53,602 nt of DNA, taken from Candidatus Accumulibacter conexus (lineage in GTDB: Bacteria; Pseudomonadota; Gammaproteobacteria; Burkholderiales; Rhodocyclaceae). The stretch is taken from contig JAGFNJ010000036.1 of NCBI GenBank assembly GCA_017592775.1, forward strand, positions 1 to 53,602, given 5' to 3'. Under the pieces are notes generated by a model. That model searched no databases. It was not told the DNA's origin and saw only the letters and a list, made by a program, of their open reading frames with translations. Made by a program: the position numbers and the translations under genes. Shown here in pieces: positions 1-9,540 of this stretch (position 1 is its first letter; the number at the start of each line of letters is the position of its first letter).

Positions 1-282
1 TGCCGGCAGCGCCGCGAATTCGAGCCGCCAGCCGCCAGGCATGCACAGCGACAGGCTTGGCCCCGAATGGGGCGGAACCGGCGCTATCGTCGCGGGAACG
101 AGAGTCACTGGCGCGGCGGCAACGACCGTTCCGCTCTCCTTCGCCAAACGCCGGTGCCAGTAACTCAGCGATCCCGCCTTCAGCCCGTTCCGCGCACAAT
201 AGGCCTTCTGGCTGCCGCCACTCGCCCGCCAACCCGCTACATGCCCTTGCCAGTACGCTGCCACTTCTCCAGCCTTGCCCAT
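1..282 (-). CDS. tnpA: IS66 accessory protein TnpA (partial, runs off the left edge)
   Basis: The minus strand reads from ATG at 282 as MGKAGEVAAYWQGHVAGWRA and stays open for 94 codons to the window edge. It contains the signature of IS66 TnpA proteins: YWQxHVxGWRASGGSQKAYCxRNGL followed by SLSYWHRRL, a small helix-turn-helix domain near the N-terminus. A ribosome binding site (GGGAGAG) precedes the ATG. IS66 TnpA is a short accessory protein needed together with TnpB and the TnpC transposase. The tail is alanine, proline and valine rich, which is usual for the family. Translation was done by hand over the full 282 bases with no stop found. Confidence 0.88.
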   Translation of the reverse strand, partial: MGKAGEVAAYWQGHVAGWRASGGSQKAYCARNGLKAGSLSYWHRRLAKESGTVVAAAPVTLVPATIAPVPPHSGPSLSLCMPGGWRLEFAALPA

Positions 283-358
283 CGCGCTCTCCCGTGAAAA
301 CCTCGAGAGGGTGCGGCAACTGGCACTGGATTGGTAGGTGGGCCCGCTGGACGCTTAC
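1..358 (-). mobile_element. IS66-family insertion sequence, one end only
   Basis: Read on the minus strand, the element begins at base 358 with GTAAGCGTCCAGCGGG, the GTAAGCG-type start typical of IS66 terminal inverted repeats. The tnpA start codon lies 76 bases inside, and the element continues beyond the left edge of the window. The other end, the tnpB and tnpC genes and the target-site duplication cannot be seen; IS66 elements usually duplicate 8 bp, which would make GGAGAATC (359-366) the candidate repeat. The end of the element coincides with the point where homology of the downstream glucan synthase begins, so it inserted into that gene. Confidence 0.85.
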
Positions 359-359
359 G

Positions 360-3300
360 GAGAATCAGCAGCAGGCGGCAGACCAGGTGTCGATCAGCAA
401 CAGCATCGGCAGTCTGCGGGTCCTCGGTGCGACCGATTGGCGCGACTTCGTCGAGAGCATCAGCACCGTCGAGCAGGCCCTGCTGACGGACCCGGAAGGC
501 GTCTATGGCAGGATGGATTTTGCCACCCGCGATCGCTACCGGCATGCGACCGAAGAGATCGCGAAGAGATACCGTCTGGCAGAGACCGAGGTGGCGCGCA
601 AGGCGGTCGAGCTGGCGCACGCCGCAGCGGCGAGCGATGCCGGTGGCGCACCTCCCGATGCCCGTGCCGGGCATGTCGGCCATTACCTGATCGACAGGGG
701 TCTGCCGCAGCTCGAGGCGGCACTGGCCGTTCGCCCATCCGGGTTCCGGGCCCTGCTGCGGGCGGCGGCGCAGTTCCCCTTGCTGATCTACCTGGGTGGG
801 ATCGTCCTGCTGTCGGTGATCTTCAGCGGCGGCCTGGTGATGCTGGCGCTCGCCGGGGCGATTCCGACCAGGGCGTTCGCCGTCGCGTTGCCGGCGATCG
901 TCGCGCTCTCGCTGCTGGCTGCCAGTCAGCTGGCGGTGGCCCTGGTGAACTGGCTGGCGACCCTGCTCATGACACCGCGTGCGCTGCCGAGAATGGACTT
1001 CTCGAAGGGAATTCCACCGAACCTGCGCACCCTCGTGGTCGTGCCGACCATGCTGACGAGCGCTGCTGGCGTCGAGGATCTGATCGAGGCACTGGAAGTC
1101 CGGTTGCTCGCCAACCGCGATGAGCACCTGCACTTTGGCTTGCTGACCGATTTCCGCGACGCGCAGCTGGAATCACTGCCCGAGGACGGCCCGCTCCTCC
1201 ACCTGGCGCGGACGCGGATCGACGAACTGAACGAGAAGTACCGCGCTGCTGCGGGCGGCACCGCGGGCGACATCTTCTTTCTCTTCCACCGTCCGCGGCG
1301 ATGGAACGTCCACGACCGCATCTGGATGGGCTACGAACGCAAGCGCGGCAAGCTGGCGGACCTGAACGCCCTGTTGCGTGCCGGTGTGCGCGCCGACGCC
1401 AGCGCGCGTTTCTCGCTCGTGGTCGGCAACACGGCGGCCCTGTCCGACGTGCAGTACGTCATCACCCTGGACACGGATACGCAGTTGCCCAGGGATGCGG
1501 CGCGGCAGTTTGTCGGCGCGATGGCGCACCCGCTGAATCGCCCCCACTACGACGAAGTGAAGCAACGCGTCACCGCCGGCTACGGCATCCTGCAACCGCG
1601 CGTCGCGGTCAGCCTGCGTGGCGCGAACCGCTCACGCCATGCGCGACTGTACGGTGGCGAGGCGGGCATCGACCCCTACACCCGTGCCGTTTCGGATGTC
1701 TACCAGGATGTGTTCGGCGAGGGCTCGTTCATCGGCAAGGGAATCTACGAGGTCAACGCCTTCGAGCAGGCGCTCCGGGGTCGCTTTCCCGAGAATCGCA
1801 TCCTCAGTCATGATCTGCTCGAGGGTTGTTGCGCGCGCTCCGGCCTGTTGAGCGACGTGCATCTCTACGAAGACTATCCCATGCGCTACAGCGCAGACGT
1901 CAGCCGCCGGTACCGCTGGATTCGCGGCGACTGGCAACTGGCCGCCTGGCTGCGGCGGCGCGTTCCCGTTGCGGGCACTGGCCAGCCCGGAGGCGAGGGC
2001 GCCGTGGCGGGCCAGAACGAAGACTGCAGTGGGCAGGGGAACCCGCTGTCGCCGCTGTCGCAATGGAAGTTGATCGACAATCTGCGCCGCAGTCTCTTCC
2101 CGGCGGCGCTGCTGCTGCTCTTTCTGCTGGGCTGGACGCTGCTCGCGTCGCCCTGGCTGTGGACCCTGTCGCTGCTCGCCATCCTGCTCGTACCTGCGTT
2201 GTGCGGTCTGCTCCTCGAACTGTTCCGCAGGCCGGCTGAGGTCCTGTTGCGACAGCATCTGGCAGCGGTGGCCCATTCGGCTTCGCGGCAGTTCCTGCAG
2301 GTGGCTTTCGAGTTCGCCTGCCTCCCGTACGAGGCCTTCTTCAGCCTCGACGCCATCGTGCGCACGCTGTGGCGGCTGCTGGTGACGCAGCAGCGACTGC
2401 TCGAATGGAATCCGTCGGGCAACACGGTCCCGGTCGCGCGGACGGGTGTCGGCAGCGAACTTGCCGCCTCGTTCCGATCGATGTGGGTCGCGCCGGCGAT
2501 CGCCTGCGCGGCGGCGATCCATCTGGCGCTCTCGGCACCGGCGACGCTGCTGATCGCCGGGCCGATTCTGCTCCTGTGGTTCGCCTCTCCCGGCCTGGCA
2601 TGGTGGGTCAGTCGCCCGCTCGAGCGCCGCCGGGCCGTCCTCAGCGTGCAACAGACGCTCTTCCTGCGCGCGCTGTCGCGCCGGACCTGGGCGTTCTTCG
2701 ACAACTTCGTCGGTGAAAAGGATCATTGGCTGCCGCCGGACAACTATCAGGAGTACCGCGTTGCCGCCGTCGCGCACCGCACCTCTCCGACCAACATCGG
2801 CCTGTCGCTGCTGGCCAGTCTGAGCGCGTACGACTTCGGCTACCTTGCTGCCGGGCAACTGATTGCGCGCACGGCGAATACGCTGCGCACGATGCAGGGG
2901 CTCGAGCGCAACCGGGGGCACTTCTACAACTGGTACGACACGCTGAGCCTGCAACCACTGCCGCCACGGTACATCTCGACGGTGGACAGCGGCAACCTCG
3001 CCGGGCACCTGCTGACGCTGCGGGTTGGATTGCGCGCCCTGGCCGATGACCGGATCGTCTCGACGCAGTGGTTCGGCGGCCTCGGCGACACCTTCCGGAT
3101 TCTCGTGGAGGCCGCAGGCGGCAGCCTTGCCGGTCCGCTGGCGGAGTTCGCCGACGAGCTGGCGTCGGTGTCCGCCGCCCCTCCCGGCACGCTCGCCGCC
3201 GCCCACACCTGCCTGCAGCGTCTGACGGATCGCGCCGCCGAACTGGCCGCCGCCACCGGCCTCGATGGCGTGGCCGACGCTGCCTCCGCGAACGGGGCTG

Positions 3301-6300
3301 GAAGCCTGGCTGCGGCGTGGGCGCAGGCGCTGCTCCGGCAGTGTCGCGCGGCGCTCGACGACCTGACTTTCCTCGCCCCATGCCTGCTCTTGCCAGCGGC
3401 ACCGGGCGGGCTGGAAGCGTCTCTTGCCGGTTTTGCCGACTTCGTCGCCATCCCGAACCTGCGCGGACTGGCGGGACGGTTCGAGACCGATCTGTGCGCA
3501 CGCATCGCGTGCTGCCGCGACGCCGAGGCAAAGACCGAACAGCGCGACTGGCTGGCCGATCTGCAGCGGCAGATCAGCGCCGGGAGCGCCCGTGCCGGCG
3601 AGCGGATGGCGGCCATCGAGCTGCTCGCGCTGCAGGCCGGCGAACTTGCCTGCATGGAGTACGACTTCCTGTTCGACCGCAGGCGCCACCTGCTGACCAT
3701 CGGCTACAACGTCGATGAGCACCGGGCCGACGCAAGCCATTACGACCTCCTGGCCTCCGAAGCGCGCCTGTGCAGTTTCGTGGCGATTGCGCAGGGGCAA
3801 CTGCCGCAGGAAAGCTGGTTCAGTCTCGGGCGCCTGCTCACCAGCACCAGCGGCGAGCCCGTTCTCCTGTCGTGGAGCGGTTCGATGTTCGAATACCTGA
3901 TGCCGCTGCTGGTGATGCCGACCTACGACGACACGCTGCTCGACCAGACCTGCAAGGCGGCGGTGGCGAGGCAGATCGAGTACGGGAGCCAGCGCGGCGT
4001 CCCCTGGGGCGTCTCCGAGTCCGGCTACAACACGGTCGACGTGCAGCTCAATTACCAGTATCGCGCCTTTGGTGTGCCGGGCCTGGGCCTCAAGCGTGGA
4101 CTGGCCGATGATCTGGTGATCGCCCCCTACGCCTCGGCGCTGGCGCTGATGGTGGCGCCCGAGCAGGCCTGCCTCAACCTGCAGCGACTCGCGGCCGACG
4201 GATTCATCGGCAGCTTCGGCTTTTACGAAGCGATCGACTATACGCCAGCGCGGCAGCGACGCGGGGAATCGAGCGTGGTGGTACGGTCCTTCATGGCCCA
4301 TCATCAAGGGATGAGCCTGCTCGCGCTCGCCTACCTGCTCCTCGAGCGCCCGATGCAGCGGCGGTTCGAGTCCGAGCCGCTGTTCCAGGCGATCATGCTG
4401 CTGTTGCAGGAGCGCATTCCGAAGGCGACGGCACTGTTTTCGCACACGGCTCAACTCGCCAGCATCCACGCGACATCCGCCGCCGCGCAGACGCCGATTC
4501 GCGTGTTCACCAGCCCCGATACGCCGGCGCCCGAGGTGCAACTGCTGTCGAACGGCCGTTACCACGTGATGCTGACCAACGCCGGCGGCGGCTACAGCCG
4601 CTGGAAGGACCTCGCCGTCACGCGCTGGCGCGAGGATGGCACTTGCGACAACTGGGGCAGCTTCTGTTACGTCCGCGAGGTGACCGGCGGGTCGCCCGGC
4701 GCCTTCTGGTCGACCGCGCACCAGCCGACGCGCAAGCGACCGGACAGCTACGAGGCGATCTTTTCCGAAGGCCGCGTCGAGTTTCGTCGCCGCGATGCGG
4801 TCGGTGATGGGGCTTTCGAGACCTATACCGAGATCGTCGTCTCACCGGAGGACGACATCGAGCTGCGCCGGGTCCGCATCACCAATCGCTCGCGGCAGCG
4901 CCGCGAGATCGATGTCACCAGCTACGCCGACGTCGTGATCGCTCCGGCCGCCGCCGAAGCGCTGCACCCGGCCTTCAGCAATCTCTTCGTCCAGACCGAG
5001 ATCCTGCGCGAGCGGCGCGCCATCCTGTGCACCCGCCGGCCGCGCTCGATCGACGAGCAGGCGCCCTGGATGCTTCACCTGATGGCGGTACACGGCACCG
5101 ACGTCAATGAGACGTCCTTCGAGACCGATCGCCTGCGGTTCATCGGCCGCACGCGAACCACCGCTGCCCCGCGGGCGATGGTGGAGGTGGCCGCGCTCTC
5201 CGGCGCGGAGGGGTCGGTGCTGGATCCGATCGTCGCGATTCGCGCCCGCTTGTTCATCGATCCCGAACAGTCGGTCACCATCGACATGGTCACGGGCGTC
5301 AGCGACACCCGCGACCTCGCCGTCAGTCTGGTCGAGAAGTACCAGGATCGATATCTCGCCGACCGCGTTTTCGACCTGACATGGACCCACTGCCAGGTGG
5401 TCCTGCGGCAACTCAATGCCAGCGAGGCCGACACCCAGTTGTACGCCCGCCTGGCCGGCTCGGTGATCCACGCCAATCCTTCGCTGCGTGCCGACGCATC
5501 GGTGCTGATCAGGAACCGCCGCGGACAGTCCGGGCTGTGGGGTTATGCCATCTCGGGCGATCTGCCGATCGTCCTCCTGCAGGTGGCCGACGCAGCCAAC
5601 ATCGATCTCGTGCGCCAGTTGGTGCAGGCGCATGCGTTCTGGCGCCTGAAAGGGCTGGCGGTGGACCTGGTGATCTGGAACGAGGACCACGCGGGCTACC
5701 GGCAGCAACTGCAGGACCAGGTGATGGGCCTGATCTCGTCGGGAATCGGCGCCAGCCTGATCGATCGGCCGGGCGGCATCTTCATGCGGCAGGCCGAGCA
5801 GATCTCGAGCGAGGACCGCATCCTCTTCCAGTCGGTGGCGCGCGCCATCATCATGGACAGCCGGGGAACGCTCGCCGAACAGCTCGAACCCCGGCATCAC
5901 CGGCTCGACGAGCGCGCAGCGCGCTTCCGGGCGCGGCGGACCGCGCGACGCGAGCCCACTTGGCTCCGCCATTCCGTCGGACCCGCAAGGCGCCCGGAGC
6001 TGATCCTCAGCAACGGTCTCGGCGGCTTCACCCCCGACGGACGCGAATACGTCATTGCCCTGGCACCGGATCAGGTGACGCCGGCGCCCTGGGCGAACGT
6101 GCTCGCGAATCCGCATTTCGGGACGGTGATCTCGGAGAGCGGCGCTGCGTATACCTGGAGCGAGAACGCGCACGAATTCCGCCTCACGCCCTGGCACAAC
6201 GATCCGGTCTGCGATTCGAGCGGCGAAGCCCTCTACCTGCGCGACGAAAGGAGCGGCCATTTCTGGTCGCCGACACCGTTGCCCGCACGCGCCGCCACCC

Positions 6301-8429
6301 ACCATGTCACCCGGCACGGCTTTGGCTACAGTGTCTTCGAGGCCAGCGTGGAAGGCATCTGCTCGGAACTGTGGGTGTACGTGGCCATCGACGCCGCCGT
6401 CAAGTTCTCGGTGTTGAAGGTGCGCAACGACTCCGGCCAGCCGCGCAGCCTGTCAGCCACTGGCTACGTCGAGTGGGTGCTCGGGGACTTGCCAGCCAAG
6501 TCGGCGATGCATGTGATCACCGAACTCGATCCGGGCAGCGGCACGCTCTACGCCCGCAATCCCTACAGCCCGGAGTTCGCCGAGCGGGTGGCCTTCTTCG
6601 ACGTCGATGACCCGACGCGCCATGTCAGCGGCGACCGCCGCGAGTTCCTCGGCCGCAACGGCACGCCGCAGGATCCGGCCGCCATGCAGCGACGACACCT
6701 TTCGGGCAGGGTGGGGGCCGGCCTCGACCCCTGCGGCGCGCTGCAGGTGCACTTCGAACTGGCTGCCGGAGAGGAGCGCGAGATCGTCTTTCGCCTCGGT
6801 GTCGGGCGCAACGCCCAGGCGGCCGGCAGCCTGATGCGGCGCTTCCGCGGCGCCCTGGCGGCGCGGGGGGCGCTGGAAGCCGTGTGGCAGCACTGGAACC
6901 ACACACTCGGCGCCGTGCGCGTGGAAACGCCCGATCCCGAGGTCAATGTGCTGGCCAATGGCTGGCTGGTCTACCAGACCCTGGCGTGCCGCGTCTGGGC
7001 ACGCAGCGGATACTACCAGTCGGGTGGCGCCTTCGGCTTCCGCGACCAGTTGCAGGACGTGATGGCTCTGATCCACGCCCAACCCGGCCTGCTGCGCGAG
7101 CACCTGCTCCTCTGCGCGAGCCGCCAGTTCCACGAAGGAGATGTCCAGCACTGGTGGCATCCACCGTCGGGGCGCGGCGTGCGCACGCACTGCTCGGACG
7201 ACTACCTCTGGCTACCGCTGGCGGTGTGCCGCTACGTCACGAGCAGCGGCGACAGCGGTGTGCTCGATGAACCGGTGCACTTCCTGGAAGGCCGCGCGGT
7301 CAACCCGGAGGATGACTCGTACTACGATCTGCCGGCACGTTCGGCCGACGCGGCGAGCCTCTATGAACACTGCGTGCGCGCCATCCGGCGCGGCCTGCAG
7401 TTCGGCGAGCACGGCCTGCCGCTGATGGGCGGCGGCGACTGGAACGATGGCATGAACCTGGTCGGAATCAAGGGCAAGGGAGAAAGCGTCTGGCTGGGCT
7501 TCTTCCTGTGCGAAGTCCTGCGGCAGTTCGCCGCCGTCGCGGCCCTGCATGACGATCCGGTCTTCGCCGAATCCTGCCACGGCGAAGCGGTCCGGCTGCG
7601 CGACCGCATCGAACAGCACGGCTGGGATGGCGGCTGGTACCGCCGTGCCTGGTTCGACGATGGCACGGCGCTCGGTTCGGCAGGCAACAGCGAATGCCGC
7701 ATCGATTCGATCTCGCAGAGCTGGTCCGTACTGTCCGGTGCGGGTCGCGGGCCGGATGAGCGCGCGCGCTCGCGCACCGCCATGCAGGCGGTCGACGAAC
7801 GGCTGGTGCGCCGCGAGTACGGGCTCGTCCAGCTCCTCGATCCGCCCTTCGACAAGTCGAACCTGAACCCCGGCTACATCCGCGGCTACGTCCCCGGAGT
7901 GCGCGAGAACGGCGGTCAGTACACGCACGGTGCCATCTGGGCGGCGATGGCCCTGGCCGAACTGGGTGAGAACGAGCGCGCGTGGGAGCTGCTGCGGATG
8001 ATCAACCCGATCAATCATTCGCGGTCGATGGAGGGCGCCGAAATCTACAAGGTGGAGCCCTATGTCGTTGCCGCCGACGTCTATGCGTTGGGCCAGCACA
8101 TCGGCCGTGGCGGCTGGAGCTGGTACACCGGATCGGCCGGCTGGATGTACCGGCTGATCGTCGAATCGCTGCTCGGCCTGAAGCTCGCGGCAGACCGGCT
8201 GCACCTCGCCCCCCGCCTGCCCGCGGACTGGCCGGGCTGTGTGCTGCACTACCGCCATCGCGAGACGAGCTACCGCATCGCCGTCTCGCAGACTCCTGCC
8301 GGCCGGGCCGGCAGCAGCGCCCGGATTCGCCTGCTGGTCGACGGCGTCGCCAGCGATGAGCAGGCGATCATCCTGGTTGACGATCGCCGGCAGCACGCGG
8401 TCGAGGTGTATGTGCCGGCCGGTGCCTGA
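360..8429 (+). CDS. ndvB: Cyclic beta-1,2-glucan synthase (NdvB/ChvB type), 5' end removed by IS66
   Basis: This is a very large membrane enzyme that makes and cyclises beta-1,2-glucan at the inner membrane. Homology starts at ENQQQAADQVSISNSIGSLR, directly after the IS66 end. Hydrophobic helices follow at about 750-990, then a GT84 glycosyltransferase domain with DTDTQLP (1470-1490), HDLLEG and RYRWIRGDW (near 1910), more helices (about 2095-2225 and 2480-2620), a glucoamylase-like domain with FMAHHQGMS (near 4291), and a C-terminal GH94 phosphorylase-like domain with GDWNDGM (7434-7454), thought to set glucan length. The open frame extends upstream to base 57, but those 100 codons are antisense to the IS66 tnpA and are not part of the enzyme. 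Compared with family members of about 2,800 residues, an N-terminal cytoplasmic segment (some 270-300 residues, from memory of Brucella Cgs) is missing. An in-frame ATG at 513 might allow a shortened product. Stop TGA at 8427-8429. Confidence 0.9.
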   Translation, partial: ENQQQAADQVSISNSIGSLRVLGATDWRDFVESISTVEQALLTDPEGVYGRMDFATRDRYRHATEEIAKRYRLAETEVARKAVELAHAAAASDAGGAPPDARAGHVGHYLIDRGLPQLEAALAVRPSGFRALLRAAAQFPLLIYLGGIVLLSVIFSGGLVMLALAGAIPTRAFAVALPAIVALSLLAASQLAVALVNWLATLLMTPRALPRMDFSKGIPPNLRTLVVVPTMLTSAAGVEDLIEALEVRLLANRDEHLHFGLLTDFRDAQLESLPEDGPLLHLARTRIDELNEKYRAAAGGTAGDIFFLFHRPRRWNVHDRIWMGYERKRGKLADLNALLRAGVRADASARFSLVVGNTAALSDVQYVITLDTDTQLPRDAARQFVGAMAHPLNRPHYDEVKQRVTAGYGILQPRVAVSLRGANRSRHARLYGGEAGIDPYTRAVSDVYQDVFGEGSFIGKGIYEVNAFEQALRGRFPENRILSHDLLEGCCARSGLLSDVHLYEDYPMRYSADVSRRYRWIRGDWQLAAWLRRRVPVAGTGQPGGEGAVAGQNEDCSGQGNPLSPLSQWKLIDNLRRSLFPAALLLLFLLGWTLLASPWLWTLSLLAILLVPALCGLLLELFRRPAEVLLRQHLAAVAHSASRQFLQVAFEFACLPYEAFFSLDAIVRTLWRLLVTQQRLLEWNPSGNTVPVARTGVGSELAASFRSMWVAPAIACAAAIHLALSAPATLLIAGPILLLWFASPGLAWWVSRPLERRRAVLSVQQTLFLRALSRRTWAFFDNFVGEKDHWLPPDNYQEYRVAAVAHRTSPTNIGLSLLASLSAYDFGYLAAGQLIARTANTLRTMQGLERNRGHFYNWYDTLSLQPLPPRYISTVDSGNLAGHLLTLRVGLRALADDRIVSTQWFGGLGDTFRILVEAAGGSLAGPLAEFADELASVSAAPPGTLAAAHTCLQRLTDRAAELAAATGLDGVADAASANGAGSLAAAWAQALLRQCRAALDDLTFLAPCLLLPAAPGGLEASLAGFADFVAIPNLRGLAGRFETDLCARIACCRDAEAKTEQRDWLADLQRQISAGSARAGERMAAIELLALQAGELACMEYDFLFDRRRHLLTIGYNVDEHRADASHYDLLASEARLCSFVAIAQGQLPQESWFSLGRLLTSTSGEPVLLSWSGSMFEYLMPLLVMPTYDDTLLDQTCKAAVARQIEYGSQRGVPWGVSESGYNTVDVQLNYQYRAFGVPGLGLKRGLADDLVIAPYASALALMVAPEQACLNLQRLAADGFIGSFGFYEAIDYTPARQRRGESSVVVRSFMAHHQGMSLLALAYLLLERPMQRRFESEPLFQAIMLLLQERIPKATALFSHTAQLASIHATSAAAQTPIRVFTSPDTPAPEVQLLSNGRYHVMLTNAGGGYSRWKDLAVTRWREDGTCDNWGSFCYVREVTGGSPGAFWSTAHQPTRKRPDSYEAIFSEGRVEFRRRDAVGDGAFETYTEIVVSPEDDIELRRVRITNRSRQRREIDVTSYADVVIAPAAAEALHPAFSNLFVQTEILRERRAILCTRRPRSIDEQAPWMLHLMAVHGTDVNETSFETDRLRFIGRTRTTAAPRAMVEVAALSGAEGSVLDPIVAIRARLFIDPEQSVTIDMVTGVSDTRDLAVSLVEKYQDRYLADRVFDLTWTHCQVVLRQLNASEADTQLYARLAGSVIHANPSLRADASVLIRNRRGQSGLWGYAISGDLPIVLLQVADAANIDLVRQLVQAHAFWRLKGLAVDLVIWNEDHAGYRQQLQDQVMGLISSGIGASLIDRPGGIFMRQAEQISSEDRILFQSVARAIIMDSRGTLAEQLEPRHHRLDERAARFRARRTARREPTWLRHSVGPARRPELILSNGLGGFTPDGREYVIALAPDQVTPAPWANVLANPHFGTVISESGAAYTWSENAHEFRLTPWHNDPVCDSSGEALYLRDERSGHFWSPTPLPARAATHHVTRHGFGYSVFEASVEGICSELWVYVAIDAAVKFSVLKVRNDSGQPRSLSATGYVEWVLGDLPAKSAMHVITELDPGSGTLYARNPYSPEFAERVAFFDVDDPTRHVSGDRREFLGRNGTPQDPAAMQRRHLSGRVGAGLDPCGALQVHFELAAGEEREIVFRLGVGRNAQAAGSLMRRFRGALAARGALEAVWQHWNHTLGAVRVETPDPEVNVLANGWLVYQTLACRVWARSGYYQSGGAFGFRDQLQDVMALIHAQPGLLREHLLLCASRQFHEGDVQHWWHPPSGRGVRTHCSDDYLWLPLAVCRYVTSSGDSGVLDEPVHFLEGRAVNPEDDSYYDLPARSADAASLYEHCVRAIRRGLQFGEHGLPLMGGGDWNDGMNLVGIKGKGESVWLGFFLCEVLRQFAAVAALHDDPVFAESCHGEAVRLRDRIEQHGWDGGWYRRAWFDDGTALGSAGNSECRIDSISQSWSVLSGAGRGPDERARSRTAMQAVDERLVRREYGLVQLLDPPFDKSNLNPGYIRGYVPGVRENGGQYTHGAIWAAMALAELGENERAWELLRMINPINHSRSMEGAEIYKVEPYVVAADVYALGQHIGRGGWSWYTGSAGWMYRLIVESLLGLKLAADRLHLAPRLPADWPGCVLHYRHRETSYRIAVSQTPAGRAGSSARIRLLVDGVASDEQAIILVDDRRQHAVEVYVPAGA

Positions 8430-8594
8430 GCCGGCGGCGCCGGCCATGGCCGCTGCTGCCGTTGCATCACCGCACGACCCTGTCGGAAACTTTTACACCA
8501 GATTGCCCGCAGTGGCTTCCAGTCACCGCAGTTGAGCAGTCGGTGGCCAATAACAACTTGGTTTATGGCAGTATTTTCTGGTTGTGTCGCGATC
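8430..8594 (+). other. Intergenic region upstream of the first PEP-CTERM gene
   Basis: This is the gap between the glucan synthase stop and the sigma-54-like promoter. It is GC-rich up to about 8480 and then AT-richer (8481-8590), as expected for a regulatory region. It holds the dyad TGTCGGAAACTTTTACAC listed separately. I see no clear terminator for the glucan synthase beyond a GC-rich inverted stretch near 8411-8445. Confidence 0.5.
8481..8498 (+). promoter_or_regulatory. Candidate activator site upstream of the first PEP-CTERM gene
   Basis: TGTCGGAAACTTTTACAC is an imperfect dyad of form TGTCGG-N8-ACAC. The same form, with the same spacing, occurs upstream of the second PEP-CTERM gene at 10102-10119. 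Sigma-54 promoters need a distant activator site, and this one ends 97 bases before the promoter. A role as the PrsR-type activator site is inferred. Confidence 0.4.
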
Positions 8595-8610
8595 TGGTAC
8601 GGATCATGCT
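8595..8610 (+). promoter_or_regulatory. Sigma-54 (RpoN) promoter, -24/-12 type
   Basis: TGGTACGGATCATGCT has the GG-N10-GC spacing of sigma-54 promoters and matches TGGCACG-N4-TTGCW at all fixed positions but two. It lies 41 bases before the start codon of the PEP-CTERM gene. GG-N10-GC alone is common in GC-rich DNA; the support comes from the additional matching bases, the position and the equivalent site at the second PEP-CTERM gene. Confidence 0.55.
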
Positions 8611-8650
8611 TGTTGTGGACCAAGTGATCTGTTCGTTCCAGGAGATGAAG

Positions 8651-9292
8651 ATGAAAGCCACCAAACTCGTCCCGTTCGCTCTTGCCGCACTGGCGTTGTC
8701 GGCGATCGGTCCGGTCTCTGCAGCGCCGTTGACGGTTTCGAGCTACGACATGCTCAACGGCAATACCGGGTCGTACAACTACTGGGACGAATCCTACTCG
8801 GGCAGCGGCTCGAAGTTCGTGGATGGCTCGCCACTAAGCGGCGGCAAGGGCGATCTGACCGACGGCATCATCGCTGCCGCCAACTGGTTCGTCACCGAGG
8901 CGCCAGCCGGACCTGGTCCGTATGTCGGCTGGACGATAGACCCGGTCATCCGTTTTCATTTTGCCGGGCCGGTCGCCATCGACCAGATCAGTTTCAGTCT
9001 TGACGATGCCAATGGCAATGGCGGGGTCAGCACACCGCGGAGCGTGGTGATCGGCGGCACGAGCTACGCCATCGCCGACCCGGTCGGCAGTGCGCCCTTC
9101 CAGTTCGTCGTCAGCAACCTCAACCTGAACGTTTCCGACCTGGACATCCAGTTCATCCGCAACAACTCTTGGGTCTTCGTCAGCGAGGTATCCTTCGACG
9201 GACAGGCGGGCAACGGGCCGCTGCCGGAACCGGGCATACTGGCGCTGCTTGGCCTGGGAATGGCGGGCCTCGCACTGGCCAAGCGCCGCTAG
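8651..9292 (+). CDS. PEP-CTERM sorting domain protein
   Basis: This is a 213-residue exported protein. It opens with MKATKLVPFALAALALSAIG and an Ala-x-Ala-like cleavage region (residues about 1-25), has a beta-rich body without a recognised enzyme motif, and ends with PLPEPG, a hydrophobic helix (ILALLGLGMAGLALA) and KRR. That C-terminus is the PEP-CTERM signal cut by an exosortase; no exosortase gene is in the window. The ATG at 8651 is chosen because AGGAG (8640-8644) sits six bases upstream; the in-frame ATG at 8645 directly touches the AGGAG. PEP-CTERM proteins are linked to exopolysaccharide and floc formation. A sigma-54-like promoter lies upstream and a hairpin terminator follows the stop. 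Confidence 0.9.
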   Translation: MKATKLVPFALAALALSAIGPVSAAPLTVSSYDMLNGNTGSYNYWDESYSGSGSKFVDGSPLSGGKGDLTDGIIAAANWFVTEAPAGPGPYVGWTIDPVIRFHFAGPVAIDQISFSLDDANGNGGVSTPRSVVIGGTSYAIADPVGSAPFQFVVSNLNLNVSDLDIQFIRNNSWVFVSEVSFDGQAGNGPLPEPGILALLGLGMAGLALAKRR

Positions 9293-9314
9293 AGTAGTCC
9301 TTCGCGCCGACGAC

Positions 9315-9336
9315 AAACCCCGCTGCGGCGGGGTTT
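9315..9336 (+). terminator. Rho-independent-type terminator hairpin
   Basis: A perfect 9-bp stem, AAACCCCGC paired with GCGGGGTTT around a TGCG loop, lies 22 bases after the stop of the PEP-CTERM gene. The descending arm ends in TTT only, so the U tract is short. Confidence 0.7.
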
Positions 9337-9521
9337 CGTGTCTTCGGGCGCCACGTGCGCAGCGGCGGGGCGGTGCAGCATGCCAGGGCATGTCCTTCGA
9401 GTCCGGAGCGGGCGACTGATCGGGCTGCTGGTCGGTACGGTTGCGACGTGGCGATCCGCGGCGCCTGCAGCGGATCGCGCCTGCCGCCGACGCGTTGCCC
9501 GACCGGCGGTGAGCGTGGGAT

Positions 9522-9537
9522 GGTGCCGGCCGGCACC
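9522..9537. repeat. Hairpin with a covarying partner at 11962-11977
   Basis: GGTGCCGGCCGGCACC forms a 6-bp stem around GGCC. The duplicated copy at 11962-11977 reads GGCGCCAGCCGGCGCC. The one stem difference is compensatory (T-A here, C-G there), while the rest of the stem is unchanged. It lies 58 bases beyond the stop-equivalent of the giant gene tail. A role in 3'-end formation is possible but unproven. Confidence 0.45.
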
Positions 9538-9540
9538 TGA

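Noticed and set aside
57-359. N-terminal 101 codons of the glucan synthase open frame
   Set aside because: This stretch is the antisense of IS66 tnpA and its terminal repeat; it is not homologous to the enzyme.
1632-6317. Minus-strand open frames of 1,029 and 491 codons
   Set aside because: Antisense to the glucan synthase, which carries all recognised motifs; no family signal in the minus-strand text.
9355-9540. 61-codon plus-strand frame ending VPAGT, resembling the end of the glucan synthase (VPAGA)
   Set aside because: The likeness covers only a few codons and falls in a GC hairpin; nothing upstream resembles the enzyme.
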